From contig NZ_FMDN01000003.1 of assembly GCF_900090245.1 (NCBI RefSeq), positions 186,001 through 250,000 of the forward strand: a stretch of 64,000 bases of DNA. Reading direction: 5' to 3'. Within the stretch, counting starts at the first letter, position 1. Every line of letters starts with the position of its first letter. This stretch comes from Micromonospora halophytica (GTDB lineage Bacteria > Actinomycetota > Actinomycetes > Mycobacteriales > Micromonosporaceae). The translations under genes were made by a program, and so were the position numbers. The notes beneath the pieces were generated by a model. The model made no database searches. It saw only the letters and a list, made by a program, of their open reading frames with translations, and was not told the origin of the DNA. Of this stretch, positions 27,964-36,217 are shown piece after piece.

Positions 27964-28827
27964 ATGAGGACGGCCGCCGCGACCACCGAGGTCCGGCGGC
28001 CGTCCGCCGTCCGGGCGCTCACCACACTGCTCGCCGTCACCGCCGCGGCCACCGTCGTGGTCGACCTGCTCAACTGGTGGTACGCCCCGGAGCAGGAGTT
28101 CGGGCTGGCCGTACGCACCGGCTGGGCGATGCTGCGCTCGCTGGGCTTCCTCCTGCTTATCGGCCACGTCAACCGGGGTCGTACGGTGGCCAAGCCGCTC
28201 GGGCTGATCCTCGCGGTCACCACCGTCTTCGCGGTCGCCCGGCTGGTGGTGCCCCGGCAGGGCGTGCCGCCGCTGCCCGGGCTGCTCGGTTTCGCCCTGC
28301 TCACCGGGCTCTGCGTCAGCGTGGTCTGGCTGCTCCACCGCTCCGAGGCGGTCGCCGGGCACCTGGTCCGGCACCGCAAGGGCCTGGTCGTCTCCGGCGG
28401 CACGATCTCCTGGCGGGAGGTCGCCCCGAAGCGACCCCCGGTCACCGGATGGCTGCTCACCAGCCGGGTCGCCGCCTTCACGTACAGCCCGCTGATGCTG
28501 GTGCCGGCGCTGGTGGCCGGCGGGGCCATCCTGGACGGCCGGCTCTCCGCCGTGCCGGCGGTGCTGTTCTGGTTCCTGGCCGGCATCGCCACCAGCTACG
28601 CCGTGCTCCTGTGCACCGCCTTCCTGATGCGCGGCAAGCGCTGGGCCCGCACCCTGCTGGTGGTGATCACCATGGGCGTGCTCGCCGTCGACCTGCCGCT
28701 GTGCTGGTGGCTGCTCGGCGTCGACGGGCTGATCCGCGACGGTGCCCCGCTGGTCGCCGCAGCCGTGCTGGCGCTGTACGGTCTCCGCCGCGCCGCCCGC
28801 GCCGCCACCCCACCCACCCCCGCCTGA
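27964..28827 (+). CDS. Polytopic membrane protein of unknown function
   Basis: A 287-residue protein with about eight hydrophobic segments spread over its length, a WW motif after TM1 (LLNWWYAPEQEFGLAV) and a basic cytoplasmic loop in the middle (HRKGLVVSGGTISWREVAP). There are no catalytic motifs I recognise. ATG at 27964 is 37 bases after pckG, behind the short hairpin; no good ribosome binding site is seen. It may be transcribed from pckG by read-through. The coding signal is good, the family unknown. Confidence 0.75.
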   Translation: MRTAAATTEVRRPSAVRALTTLLAVTAAATVVVDLLNWWYAPEQEFGLAVRTGWAMLRSLGFLLLIGHVNRGRTVAKPLGLILAVTTVFAVARLVVPRQGVPPLPGLLGFALLTGLCVSVVWLLHRSEAVAGHLVRHRKGLVVSGGTISWREVAPKRPPVTGWLLTSRVAAFTYSPLMLVPALVAGGAILDGRLSAVPAVLFWFLAGIATSYAVLLCTAFLMRGKRWARTLLVVITMGVLAVDLPLCWWLLGVDGLIRDGAPLVAAAVLALYGLRRAARAATPPTPA

Positions 28828-29173
28828 CCAACCTCGCCTGGCCGACCCCCGCGTTGTCCACCCGACCGGTCCATGGACCTGCCGCCCCGCCGGCCTGGCC
28901 GCTGGCCGAAGTCGCCGGCTGGCCACTGCCCGACCCACCCGCCCGGCTCGGCGTCCCGGCGGTCGGCCGCCGGTTCGCCACCCGGGGCCGCCTTGTTGAT
29001 CAAGAGGTCCCGGTCTGGGTCTGTCTCGGCGGGGACGCAACTCCCTGATCGCCGCAGCCGAGAGCAGGCGGGTGGGGCGGTGCGGTGTGGGAGGCGGGGT
29101 TGGTGGGGGTGGGCGGGGCAGGATGGGCGGGGTCGTCGCGGTGCGGGTCGGGCGGCGCGGGAGGGAGGGCCGG
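28828..29173. other. Intergenic region with degenerate REP-like hairpin
   Basis: A 346-base gap with no convincing gene. Around 28998-29050 an imperfect inverted pair (GATCAAGAGGTCCC and, downstream, ACTCCCTGATC) resembles the GATCATGA-type hairpins at 23460 and 31210. The final stretch is G-rich and ends in the ribosome binding site of the flavoprotein gene. Confidence 0.5.
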
Positions 29174-30301
29174 GTGAGCGACGAGTTCGACGTGATCGTG
29201 GTCGGGGCGGGACCGGCCGGTGCGGCCGCCGCGCTCGCCGCCCGCCGGGCCGGGACCCGGGTGCTGCTGCTGGACCGCGTCGACTTCCCCCGGGACAAGG
29301 CGTGCGGTGACGGCATCGCGGCGCACGCGCTGGACGTCCTCGCCGAACTGGGGCTTACCGACGCGGTGTCCGGGTACGCCCCGTTGCCGGCGTTGCGCCT
29401 GGTCGCCCCGGGCGGGGGCGAGGTGGCGCGGGCGCTGCCCCGGCCGGCGTACACGGTGCCCCGGCAGGTCTTCGACGCCCGTCTGGTGGCTGCGGCGGTG
29501 CGGGCCGGCGCGGTGCTGCGCCGGCACACGGTCCGCCGGTTGGAGGTCCGCGACGACCGGGTGGTGCTCGACGGCTCGCTGTCCGCCCGGGCGCTCGTGG
29601 GCGCGGACGGCGCCGGTTCGGTGGTCCGCCGCGCGCTCGGCCACCCGGTCAATCCGGACCGCCACCTGGCATTGGCCATCCGGGGGTACGCTCCGGCGCT
29701 GCCCGGCCCGCCCGAACAGTTCATCGTCACGTCGGGGCCGCGCTGGCCGGCGTACGCCTGGTCCTTTCCGATCGGCGACGGTCGGGCGAACGTCGGGTAC
29801 GGGGAGGTGCTGCGCGGCGAGCCGCTCAGCCGTGCGCACCTGCTAGACCGGCTCGCGGCCCTGCTGCCGTCGACCGACCCGGCGACGGTCACCGGGCTGC
29901 GGGCCCACCACCTGCCGCTGTCCACGCACCGGCCACCGCCCGGCCGGGGCCGGGTGGTGCTGGCCGGCGACGCCCTCTCGCTGATCAACCCGTTCACCGG
30001 CGAGGGGATCTTCTACGCCCTGCTCTCCGGCGCGCTGGCCGGCGCGGCGGCGGCGGGCTCGCCGGGCCGGGCGGCCGACCGTTACGCGGCGGCGCTGCGG
30101 ACGCGGCTCGGCACCCACCTGCGGCACAGTTCGGTGGCCGCCTGGCTGGCCCGCCGCCGCCGCGTGGTCGACGCCGCCGTCCGTGCGGCCCGCCGGGACG
30201 ATCGGGTCTACGCGACGGTCGTCGAGTTGGGGCTCGGCGACGGACGGCTGGACGCCCGCACCCTTGCGATGATCGGTGTCGGTCTCTCGGCGCGGAGTTA
30301 A
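29174..30301 (+). CDS. Geranylgeranyl reductase-family FAD-dependent oxidoreductase
   Basis: A 375-residue flavoprotein. The N-terminal Rossmann fold carries FDVIVVGAGPAGAAAALAAR, then LLLDRVDFPRDKACGDG, the family signature around the FAD. A GADGAGSVVRRALG motif and the C-terminal VLAGDALSLINPFTGEGIFY complete it. Members reduce isoprenoid side chains (geranylgeranyl groups, menaquinone, lipids). GTG at 29174 follows GGGAGGG. The next gene makes an isoprenoid diphosphate, so a role in prenyl saturation is reasonable but not shown. Confidence 0.88.
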   Translation: MSDEFDVIVVGAGPAGAAAALAARRAGTRVLLLDRVDFPRDKACGDGIAAHALDVLAELGLTDAVSGYAPLPALRLVAPGGGEVARALPRPAYTVPRQVFDARLVAAAVRAGAVLRRHTVRRLEVRDDRVVLDGSLSARALVGADGAGSVVRRALGHPVNPDRHLALAIRGYAPALPGPPEQFIVTSGPRWPAYAWSFPIGDGRANVGYGEVLRGEPLSRAHLLDRLAALLPSTDPATVTGLRAHHLPLSTHRPPPGRGRVVLAGDALSLINPFTGEGIFYALLSGALAGAAAAGSPGRAADRYAAALRTRLGTHLRHSSVAAWLARRRRVVDAAVRAARRDDRVYATVVELGLGDGRLDARTLAMIGVGLSARS

Positions 30302-30347
30302 CCTCCGAGGTCACCATCGCTCGTGGCGGTCGCTACCCTGCAAGGTG

Positions 30348-31118
30348 ATGACTCTGCGGAAACTTCTCTACTCCGTCTACGAGCGCCGGCTGACCGCGAA
30401 GCTCGCAGACCGGCCGGTGCCCCGGCACGTCGGCGTGATGTGCGACGGCAACCGCAGGTGGGCGCGGGAGATGGGCTTCGTCGACCCGAACGACGGGCAC
30501 CGGATGGGCGCCGAGCGGATCAAGGAACTGCTGCGCTGGTGCGACGCCGCGGGCGTCGGTCACGTGACGCTCTGGCTGCTCTCCACCGACAACCTCTCCC
30601 GGCCGGCGGAGGAACTGGACCCGCTGCTCCAGATCATCGAGGACCTGACCACCGAGCTGGCCGAGGAGGGCAACCCCTGGCGGCTGCGGATGGTCGGCGC
30701 GCTGGACGTGCTGCCGGCGCACCACGCCCAGGCCCTCAAGGCGGCCGAGGAGCGCACCCGGGACCGCGACGGCGGCGCCCAGGTCAACATCGCGGTCGGG
30801 TACGGCGGTCGGCGTGAGATCGCGGACGCGGTGCGCTCGCTGCTGCTGGAGCACGCGGCCAAGGGCGGCACGATCGAGGAACTGGCCGGCTCGCTGGACG
30901 TCGACCACATCTCCGAGCACCTCTACACCAAGGGCCTGCCCGACCCGGATCTGATCATCCGGACCAGCGGCGAGCAGCGACTGTCGGGCTTCATGCTCTG
31001 GCAGTCGGCCCACTCGGAGTTCTACTTCTGCGAGCTCAACTGGCCCGACTTCCGCCGCGTCGACTTCCTCCGCGCCCTGCGCTCCTACGCCACCCGCCAA
31101 CGCCGCTTCGGCGCCTGA
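30348..31118 (+). CDS. Cis-prenyltransferase, short-chain (Z-FPP synthase-like)
   Basis: A 256-residue Z-isoprenyl diphosphate synthase. Family motifs are HVGVMCDGNRRWAREMG with the catalytic Asp, LWLLSTDNLSRPAEEL, NIAVGYGGRREI, and LIIRTSGEQRLSGFMLWQS. The N-terminus (LRKLLYSVYERRL) and overall sequence pattern resemble M. tuberculosis Rv1086, which makes Z,E-farnesyl diphosphate, rather than the long-chain decaprenyl enzyme. ATG at 30348 lies 8 bases after TACCCT. It is 46 bases after the reductase gene on the same strand. Confidence 0.92.
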   Translation: MTLRKLLYSVYERRLTAKLADRPVPRHVGVMCDGNRRWAREMGFVDPNDGHRMGAERIKELLRWCDAAGVGHVTLWLLSTDNLSRPAEELDPLLQIIEDLTTELAEEGNPWRLRMVGALDVLPAHHAQALKAAEERTRDRDGGAQVNIAVGYGGRREIADAVRSLLLEHAAKGGTIEELAGSLDVDHISEHLYTKGLPDPDLIIRTSGEQRLSGFMLWQSAHSEFYFCELNWPDFRRVDFLRALRSYATRQRRFGA

Positions 31119-31209
31119 CTCGGAAGTAGACCTACTTCCTCCCGATTAGGGCCGCTTCGCGTAGCGGAGCGACAGGGACCAACCCCACCCCACCCCCGGC
31201 CACAGCCGG

Positions 31210-31268
31210 TGATCATGAAGTTATCGTCACGACACCCCCCGACGGCGGTGGTCATAACTTCATGATCA
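31210..31268. repeat. REP-like hairpin, GATCATGAAGTTAT type
   Basis: TGATCATGAAGTTAT (31210-31224) and ATAACTTCATGATCA (31254-31268) are perfect 15-base arms with a 29-base loop. It lies between converging prenyltransferase and otsB genes. The arms share GATCATGA and a following GTT with the hairpin at 23460. It can act as a terminator and looks like a member of a dispersed family. Confidence 0.7.
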
Positions 31269-31296
31269 ACGGAGGCGGGGGTGGGTGGGGTGTGGG

Positions 31297-32121
31297 TCAG
31301 GTGAGGTGGTGGACGGCTTCGGTGAGGAAGTCGCCGAGGGCGGCGGGCGAGTCGATCGTCAGGTCGGCGGCTTCGGCGACCTCGTGACCGGTCTCCGGGT
31401 TGGCCACCGCCACGCAGACGCCGAGGAAGTCCGGGTCGGCGGCGGACCGGGCGCGCAGCGCCGCGAACGCCTTGATGTCGGAGACGTCGTCGCCGAAGTA
31501 CCAGGCGCCGCCCACGTTACGGACGATCTCGCCGATGACCAGACCCTTGTCCCGGTCGACGGGGGGCTTCAGCTCCAGCACCATCCGGCCGGCCTGCACC
31601 TTCAGCCCGAGCCGCTCGGCCTGGGCCCGGCCCCACTGCTCGACCTGCGCCCCGAGGTGCGGCGCGGTACGCCAGTGCAGCGCGACGCTGAGCCGCTTGA
31701 ACTCCACCAGCGTGCCGGCCGGCAGTTCGGCGCGGGCCAGGTCGGCCAGCTCGGCCATGGTCGGCACCCAGGGCAGGGCAGCCGGCTCGGTCACCGTCTC
31801 GCCCCCGGAATGGCTGTGCTCCAGGCCGTACAGGCCGTAGAGGTCGATGCCGACGAGGCCGCCGAGGTGGTCGCGGAGGAAGTCCACCGGGCGGGCGGAA
31901 ACGATCGCCACCCGCTGCACCACCGGGGCGAGGGCCTCCAGCGCGGCCAGCACCTTCGGCGCGGGCTGCACGGCGGTGGGGTCGTCGTCGACCGGCGCGA
32001 GTGTCCCGTCGAAGTCGAAGAAGAGCACGGTGTCGGCCGCTCGTGCGGCGGTGGCACGCCAGGCGTGGTCGGCGTCCAAGGGGGTCTTCGGCTGCTGGTT
32101 GCCCAGATTCAACGGCGGCAC
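31297..32121 (-). CDS. otsB: Trehalose-6-phosphate phosphatase
   Basis: A 274-residue HAD hydrolase that dephosphorylates trehalose-6-phosphate, the last step of OtsAB trehalose synthesis. Motifs: FFDFDGTLAPVDDDP with the nucleophile Asp, AIVSARP, VVLHWRT-like SVALHWRT, and the metal motif WYFGDDVSDIKAF. GTG at 32121 follows TACGCT by 7 bases. No otsA is in the window. The C-terminal part carries the small cap domain typical of the family. Confidence 0.93.
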   Translation of the reverse strand: MPPLNLGNQQPKTPLDADHAWRATAARAADTVLFFDFDGTLAPVDDDPTAVQPAPKVLAALEALAPVVQRVAIVSARPVDFLRDHLGGLVGIDLYGLYGLEHSHSGGETVTEPAALPWVPTMAELADLARAELPAGTLVEFKRLSVALHWRTAPHLGAQVEQWGRAQAERLGLKVQAGRMVLELKPPVDRDKGLVIGEIVRNVGGAWYFGDDVSDIKAFAALRARSAADPDFLGVCVAVANPETGHEVAEAADLTIDSPAALGDFLTEAVHHLT

Positions 32122-32213
32122 GCGCGACAGCGTACCCCGGGGCGGGCGGGCTATTCGTGGCCGAGAGATGACGCCTTGACACCGCCCCGGTGCGCGCTCC
32201 TGTCCCCGACCGG

Positions 32214-32567
32214 TCAGCGTTCGGCGGCTCCCCGACCACGCCGTCCGAACGGCACCACCGCCGCCTCCTGGCCGTGGCTGAGCAGGTAGCCCTCCACGAA
32301 GCCGGTGTTCCGGTCGCCGGTGTGCGCCTCGATCTCGTTGAGCCGGGCCACCAGGAACTCGGTCAGCGCGCTGACCCGGTCGTCGAGCCGCTCGTGCAAC
32401 TCGGCGACCACGGCCAGCACGACCGCGGTGCCGGCGGTGGTGAGCGCGAAGAGGTTGACGACCAGGGGAAGCTGCTCGCCCTCGACCGCGCCGATCACCA
32501 CGTTGGCGGTCACGCATGATGTCACCGACACCGCCGCGACCACGACTGCCCACCATTTCAGGGTCAT
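32214..32567 (-). CDS. Small membrane protein of unknown function
   Basis: A 117-residue protein with two transmembrane helices (WWAVVVAAVSVTSCVTANVV; LVVNLFALTTAGTAVVLAVV), then a cytoplasmic amphipathic stretch (LHERLDDRVSALTEFLVARL) and a basic tail. ATG at 32567 follows GGAGGGG. It lies downstream of the Xre gene on the same strand, about 160 bases away. No family is recognised. Codon use is typical of the genome. Confidence 0.7.
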   Translation of the reverse strand: MTLKWWAVVVAAVSVTSCVTANVVIGAVEGEQLPLVVNLFALTTAGTAVVLAVVAELHERLDDRVSALTEFLVARLNEIEAHTGDRNTGFVEGYLLSHGQEAAVVPFGRRGRGAAER

Positions 32568-32729
32568 GGACAGACCCCTCCTTCTGTCCCGCAGGGCTTG
32601 GTTCGGCCTTGTCCCGTCCCCCCGCCGACGACGAGCCCAAGCAGTACGAATAGGGACGCTAGCGCGCCCGCCGCGACCCCGGGGCGAAACAATCAGGTCT
32701 GACCAGGCGTTCTTTCGCCATCTGAGGAA

Positions 32730-33170
32730 CTACCCGGCCTGTTCCTCTCGATTTCGGGCAGCAAGCGGCAGAGTGGGCCGGTATGCGAGGTATCGAATGG
32801 TTTCCCGGATGTGGAACTTCTCGGTGTCCGAGACGTCGGGGTCGACCAGGCGGCGCAGCAGCGCCTCGACGTCGGGGTCCATCGGGGGAGCCGTGGTGGC
32901 CTCCCGGGGGGTGGTCGCCCGGTCCCAGCCCAGGGCCGCGAAGGCGACGGTCGGGTTGAGGCCGAGCCCCTCGCAGAAGGCGACCACCCGGTCCACCTCC
33001 GGGTCGCTGGCCCAGTCACCGCGTACCCAGCGGTTGATGGTCTGGCGGGAGACCCCGGTGCGGCGGGAGACCTCGGTGCCGGTCCAGGCGCGCATGGCCC
33101 GGGCGTCGTCGAGGGCGCGGCGGACGAAGGCGGCGAAGGCGATCTTCCGTGCGGGGGCGGTCTCGTTCAC
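32730..33170 (-). CDS. Xre-family helix-turn-helix regulator
   Basis: A 146-residue DNA-binding protein. The N-terminal helix-turn-helix reads RAWTGTEVSRRTGVSRQTIN followed by RWVRGDWASDPEVDRV, a Cro/C1-type domain. The rest is helical (MDPDVEALLRRLVDPDVSDT) with no ligand domain recognised. GTG at 33170 lies 6 bases after TACGGT, leaderless style. It diverges from a pair of unknown genes across 264 bases that contain a repeated 20-base element, a candidate binding site. Confidence 0.85.
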   Translation of the reverse strand: MNETAPARKIAFAAFVRRALDDARAMRAWTGTEVSRRTGVSRQTINRWVRGDWASDPEVDRVVAFCEGLGLNPTVAFAALGWDRATTPREATTAPPMDPDVEALLRRLVDPDVSDTEKFHIRETIRYLAYRPTLPLAARNREEQAG

Positions 33171-33344
33171 GTTTCGACCGTACGGCGGAACGCTTCCGCG
33201 GCGGGGGGCGGGCACTCGGGTGTCACGCGGGCGGGACGGCACTTCCCGGGTGTCGGTAAACGATCCGGAACTACTCTTGAGGGGTGTCACCTGGGCAGAA
33301 TAGGCGGCCTTAGGTGTGGGGGTAACCGGACGAAAAGCTGATAC

Positions 33345-33392
33345 TGTCACGTTCATGGGACAATCTACGGTGTGTCACGTGCATGAGACGAT
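33345..33392. repeat. Two 20-base direct repeats upstream of 33435 gene
   Basis: TGTCACGTTCATGGGACAAT (33345-33364) and TGTCACGTGCATGAGACGAT (33373-33392) match at 17 of 20 positions with a 28-base period. A -10-like GATACT (33340-33345) overlaps the first copy, so a bound protein would sit on the transcription start. A weaker copy (TCACATGCGTCAC) follows near 33399. The Xre protein encoded next door is the obvious candidate ligand. Confidence 0.6.
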
Positions 33393-33434
33393 CGGTGCTC
33401 ACATGCGTCACGCCCCCAGCGCGAGGGGGGTGCG

Positions 33435-33779
33435 GTGACCGAACTCGCGACCCGTGCCCAGGCCTTCGGCCTGATCGCGGAGGGGGTGGCCGCAGGGCTG
33501 AGCGCGCCCTGGCGCCTCTACCTCGCCCGGGGATGCCGTTACCTGTCACTGAGCGTCGGGGACCGGGCCGAGTGGGACGCCTGGCGTACCCATCTCGGCT
33601 GCCCGGAGTTGAGCGTCCGGGTCTACGACGCCGGCGGCGAGATCCGCCGTTCCTCGGTCGCCGAGGTGGTCATGGACGGCTGCCGGATCAGTGTCGAACT
33701 GGTCGAGGAGGTCAGCACCGACGACCTGGACCGGCTCCTGGTCGTCGATCCCACCATCTCCGATCCGGAGGACCGGTGA
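33435..33779 (+). CDS. Unknown 114-residue protein
   Basis: A soluble acidic protein with alternating helix and strand character (ATRAQAFGLIAEGVAAGLSA; CRYLSLSVGDRAEWDAW; VVMDGCRISVELVEEVSTDD). No signal peptide or membrane segment. GTG at 33435 follows GAGGGGGG. It has no recognised family. It forms a likely operon with the next gene, 31 bases on. The direct repeats and divergent Xre gene upstream suggest repressor control. Confidence 0.65.
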   Translation: MTELATRAQAFGLIAEGVAAGLSAPWRLYLARGCRYLSLSVGDRAEWDAWRTHLGCPELSVRVYDAGGEIRRSSVAEVVMDGCRISVELVEEVSTDDLDRLLVVDPTISDPEDR

Positions 33780-33810
33780 GCAGGCCGGCGCGGCGCATCG
33801 GAGCCGCCGG

Positions 33811-34182
33811 ATGAGCCCCTTCCTCGCGGTCTTCCTCGTCCTCGTCCTCGGGGCCACCAGCTACGCGGCGGGCCGGTTGCACGGGCAGCTCAGCTACCGG
33901 ATCGGCTACCGCTTCGGTTACCGGCAGGGCTACTTCGACGGCGACCGGGGGGCGTGGAACCGCCGCCGCCGGGACGCCCAGGCCGCCATCGCCACGGCCC
34001 TGGCGGTGCCGGTGAACGGCCCGGTCGTACCGGTGAGCGGCGCCCCGGTGGTCACCACCGTCCGCGCCGGGGCGGTGCCCGCGCCGGTGGTCCGCCAGGG
34101 GACCACCTACACGGGCTCCTCCTTCACCGCCCCGGTCACCGGCCGGCACCCCACCGGGACCCTCGTCCGGCGGCCGGGCTGA
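33811..34182 (+). CDS. Unknown signal-anchored protein with GYRxGY motif
   Basis: A 123-residue protein: one N-terminal hydrophobic helix ([18 protein letters not shown]), then a Tyr/Arg/Gly stretch in which [18 protein letters not shown] repeats a YRxGY unit, then a Val/Pro/Thr-rich tail. The membrane helix near the N-terminus and the lack of a cleavage site suggest a membrane-anchored protein with a surface tail. It follows the 114-residue gene. No family is recognised; a hairpin terminator follows at 34199. Confidence 0.6.
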   Translation: MSPFLAVFLVLVLGATSYAAGRLHGQLSYRIGYRFGYRQGYFDGDRGAWNRRRRDAQAAIATALAVPVNGPVVPVSGAPVVTTVRAGAVPAPVVRQGTTYTGSSFTAPVTGRHPTGTLVRRPG

Positions 34183-34198
34183 GCGCCGCCACCTGAGC

Positions 34199-34228
34199 CG
34201 GTGCGTCGTCCGCGGCGGACACGCACCG
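34199..34228. terminator. Hairpin terminator after the 33811 gene
   Basis: CGGTGCGT and ACGCACCG form the outer stem, and GTCCG/CGGAC continue it inside with one bulged C and a 3-base loop. It starts 17 bases after the stop codon. Nearly continuous 13-pair stem; no U-tract. Confidence 0.7.
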
Positions 34229-34261
34229 TCGGGACCACGTCAGACCGGTGGCGGTGGTCCC

Positions 34262-34302
34262 ACCGGCCGGGATGCGCGCAGGGGGCATGCATCCCGGCCG
34301 GT
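34262..34302. terminator. Second strong hairpin before phoH2 promoter
   Basis: ACCGGCCGGGATG (34262-34274) and CATCCCGGCCGGT (34290-34302) are perfect 13-base arms with a 15-base loop. It lies 72 bases upstream of the phoH2 leader promoter, so it may insulate that operon from upstream transcription. Confidence 0.6.
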
Positions 34303-34373
34303 CCGCCGCTGCCGTTCATCTCCCGGACGGGCGGGATCCACCGTCACCACTAGCCGCCGGGGCCGGACGCCGC

Positions 34374-34379
34374 TAGCGT
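34374..34379 (+). promoter_or_regulatory. -10 element of the phoAT-phoH2 operon
   Basis: TAGCGT lies exactly 6 bases before the ATG of the 47-codon gene, predicting transcription from that A. The same TAGCGT-N6-ATG arrangement with a nearly identical spacer is found at the methyltransferase gene (10652). Confidence 0.65.
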
Positions 34380-34385
34380 CTAGAC

Positions 34386-34529
34386 ATGGCGCGGGGTTCT
34401 CCCGGGCCAGCCGGTCCGCCCGGAACTGCGACCTCGCGCACGGGGTTCCGCATCCGACCCCGTGTCCCCGGGCACCGGAGGAGGCGGAACGCGGGTGGCG
34501 GGTGCCCATCCGTCGGAGCAGGCCTGTGA
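34386..34529 (+). CDS. 47-residue leader gene overlapping phoH2, phoAT-like
   Basis: A leaderless ATG reading frame of 47 codons, basic and Gly/Pro/Arg-rich (contains [13 protein letters not shown]). It follows a well-placed -10. Its TGA overlaps the GTG of phoH2 in a GTGA junction. In mycobacteria phoH2 has been described as the second gene of a pair with a short overlapping gene, phoAT, proposed to be the antitoxin. Position, size and overlap match; sequence relation to mycobacterial phoAT is not tested. It could instead be a non-functional coupling ORF. Confidence 0.55.
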   Translation: MARGSPGPAGPPGTATSRTGFRIRPRVPGHRRRRNAGGGCPSVGAGL

Positions 34530-35941
34530 CCACTCGCCGTACGACCGCCGGTGCCGACCCGATCCCGGCTGCGACTGCCACGACCCGCCGAGCCACCCGG
34601 AGCCGCCGGACGACGGCCGCTGCTCCGGCCGGCACCGAGGAGCCCCGACCAGCCGGCCAGGTCTTCGTCCTGGACACGTCGGTGCTCCTCTCCGACCCGG
34701 CGGCCTTCCACCGTTTCGCCGAGCACGAGGTGGTGCTGCCCCTCGTGGTCATCTCCGAGCTGGAGGGCAAGCGTCACCACCCCGAGCTGGGCTGGTTCGC
34801 CCGCCAGTCCCTGCGCATGCTCGACGAGCTGCGGGTCCGGCACGGGCGGTTGGACCATCCGGTGCCCGCCAACGACGCCGGGGGCACGCTCAAGGTCGAG
34901 CTGAACCACTCGGACGACGGCGTGCTGCCGCCGGGCTTCCGCAACGAGTCGAACGACGCGCGGATCCTCTCCGTGGCGCTGAACCTCGCCGCCGAGGGGC
35001 GGGACGTCACCCTGGTCAGCAAGGACATGCCGTTGCGGGTCAAGGCCGCCTCGGTCGGCCTGAAGGCCGACGAGTACCGGCACGGCCAGGCCAGCGACCC
35101 GACCTGGACCGGCATGGCCGAGCTGGAGCTCGGCGAGGACGAGATCAGCCGGCTGTACGCGGGCGAGGCGCTCGACGTGGACGGTGCCGCCGGGCTGCCC
35201 TGCCACACCGGCCTGGTGCTGCACTCGGCCAACGGCTCGGCGCTGGGCCGGGTGCTGCCGGACAAGACCGTGCGGCTGGTCCGCGGTGACCGGGAGGCGT
35301 TCGGGCTGCACGGCCGTTCCGCCGAGCAGCGGATCGCGCTGGACCTGCTGCTGGACGAGTCGATCGGCATCGTGTCGATGGGTGGTCGGGCCGGCACCGG
35401 CAAGTCCGCGCTGGCGCTCTGTGCCGGTCTGGAGGCCGTGATGGAGCGCCGCCGGCACAAGAAGGTGATCGTCTTCCGCCCGCTGTACGCCGTCGGTGGT
35501 CAGGAGCTCGGCTACCTGCCCGGTTCGGAGTCGGAGAAGATGTCGCCCTGGGCGCAGGCGGTCTTCGACACCCTCGGCGCGGTGGTGCACGAGAACGTGC
35601 TGGAGGAGGTCACCTCCCGGGGCATCCTGGAGGTCCTGCCGCTGACCCACATCCGGGGTCGCAGCCTGCACGACGCCTTCGTCATCGTCGACGAGGCGCA
35701 GTCGTTGGAGCGCGGGGTGCTGCTCACCGTCCTGTCCCGGATCGGGCAGGGTTCCCGGGTGGTGCTCACCCACGACGTCGCGCAGCGGGACAACCTCCGG
35801 GTGGGTCGGCACGACGGCGTGACGGCGGTGATCGAGGCGTTGAAGGGGCATCCGCTCTTCGCGCACGTCACGCTGAGCCGTTCCGAGCGGTCGCCGATCG
35901 CGGCCATGGTGACGGATCTGTTGGAGGACATCCCGCACTGA
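34526..35941 (+). CDS. phoH2: PhoH2: PIN ribonuclease domain fused to PhoH ATPase
   Basis: A 471-residue protein. After about 45 disordered residues comes a PIN domain ([13 protein letters not shown] with Asp50; [11 protein letters not shown]), then the PhoH ATPase with Walker [11 protein letters not shown] (Lys293), Walker B FVIVDEAQ (Asp389-Glu390) and [20 protein letters not shown]. PhoH2 proteins are reported as RNA helicase plus sequence-specific RNase and as toxins of a type II system. GTG at 34526 has GGAG at a good distance and overlaps the stop of the small leader gene. GTG at 34502 would lie inside that gene. Confidence 0.93.
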   Translation: MTTRRTTAGADPIPAATATTRRATRSRRTTAAAPAGTEEPRPAGQVFVLDTSVLLSDPAAFHRFAEHEVVLPLVVISELEGKRHHPELGWFARQSLRMLDELRVRHGRLDHPVPANDAGGTLKVELNHSDDGVLPPGFRNESNDARILSVALNLAAEGRDVTLVSKDMPLRVKAASVGLKADEYRHGQASDPTWTGMAELELGEDEISRLYAGEALDVDGAAGLPCHTGLVLHSANGSALGRVLPDKTVRLVRGDREAFGLHGRSAEQRIALDLLLDESIGIVSMGGRAGTGKSALALCAGLEAVMERRRHKKVIVFRPLYAVGGQELGYLPGSESEKMSPWAQAVFDTLGAVVHENVLEEVTSRGILEVLPLTHIRGRSLHDAFVIVDEAQSLERGVLLTVLSRIGQGSRVVLTHDVAQRDNLRVGRHDGVTAVIEALKGHPLFAHVTLSRSERSPIAAMVTDLLEDIPH

Positions 35942-35993
35942 GTGGCGTTTTGTCGCTGTTCGTCCCCATTCACTTAGTGGCGGAAGTCACAAA

Positions 35994-36057
35994 GGGGCGT
36001 GGGCGTTTCCCATCAGCCTCACTGTGCGCGATGGTGTCCAACGAGCGCCCACGCCCC
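35994..36057 (+). ncRNA. Hairpin-structured leader upstream of transglycosylase gene
   Basis: GGGGCGTGGGCG (35994-36005) and CGCCCACGCCCC (36046-36057) are perfect 12-base arms around a 40-base loop, which itself contains CATC/GATG pairing. It lies 53 bases after phoH2 and 160 bases before the transglycosylase GTG. It could be the phoH2 terminator or a cis-regulatory RNA. The c-di-AMP riboswitch often found before such genes is not recognisable here. Confidence 0.4.
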
Positions 36058-36217
36058 GACAAGATCGTCGAGCATCGTTCGTCCCACCCCAGGACGGGCC
36101 CCGGCGAGGGTCGGTGCGTCGGTGGCGACCGGCTCCGGTCGGGGCGCTCGCGGCAACGACCGCGCCCGCACGGGCCGGCCGCCGCCGCGTCCTTGCCCCC
36201 GACGAAGGGACCACTTC

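Noticed and set aside
29174-31118. Terpene or carotenoid biosynthetic cluster
   Set aside because: Only a reductase-like flavoprotein and a short-chain cis-prenyltransferase are present; no cyclase, phytoene synthase or P450 nearby.
32730-34182. Prophage remnant around the Xre gene
   Set aside because: No integrase, portal, terminase or att-like repeats; codon use is the same as in neighbours.
35942-36217. c-di-AMP riboswitch before the transglycosylase-like gene
   Set aside because: Expected conserved elements of that riboswitch could not be found; only a simple long stem is seen.
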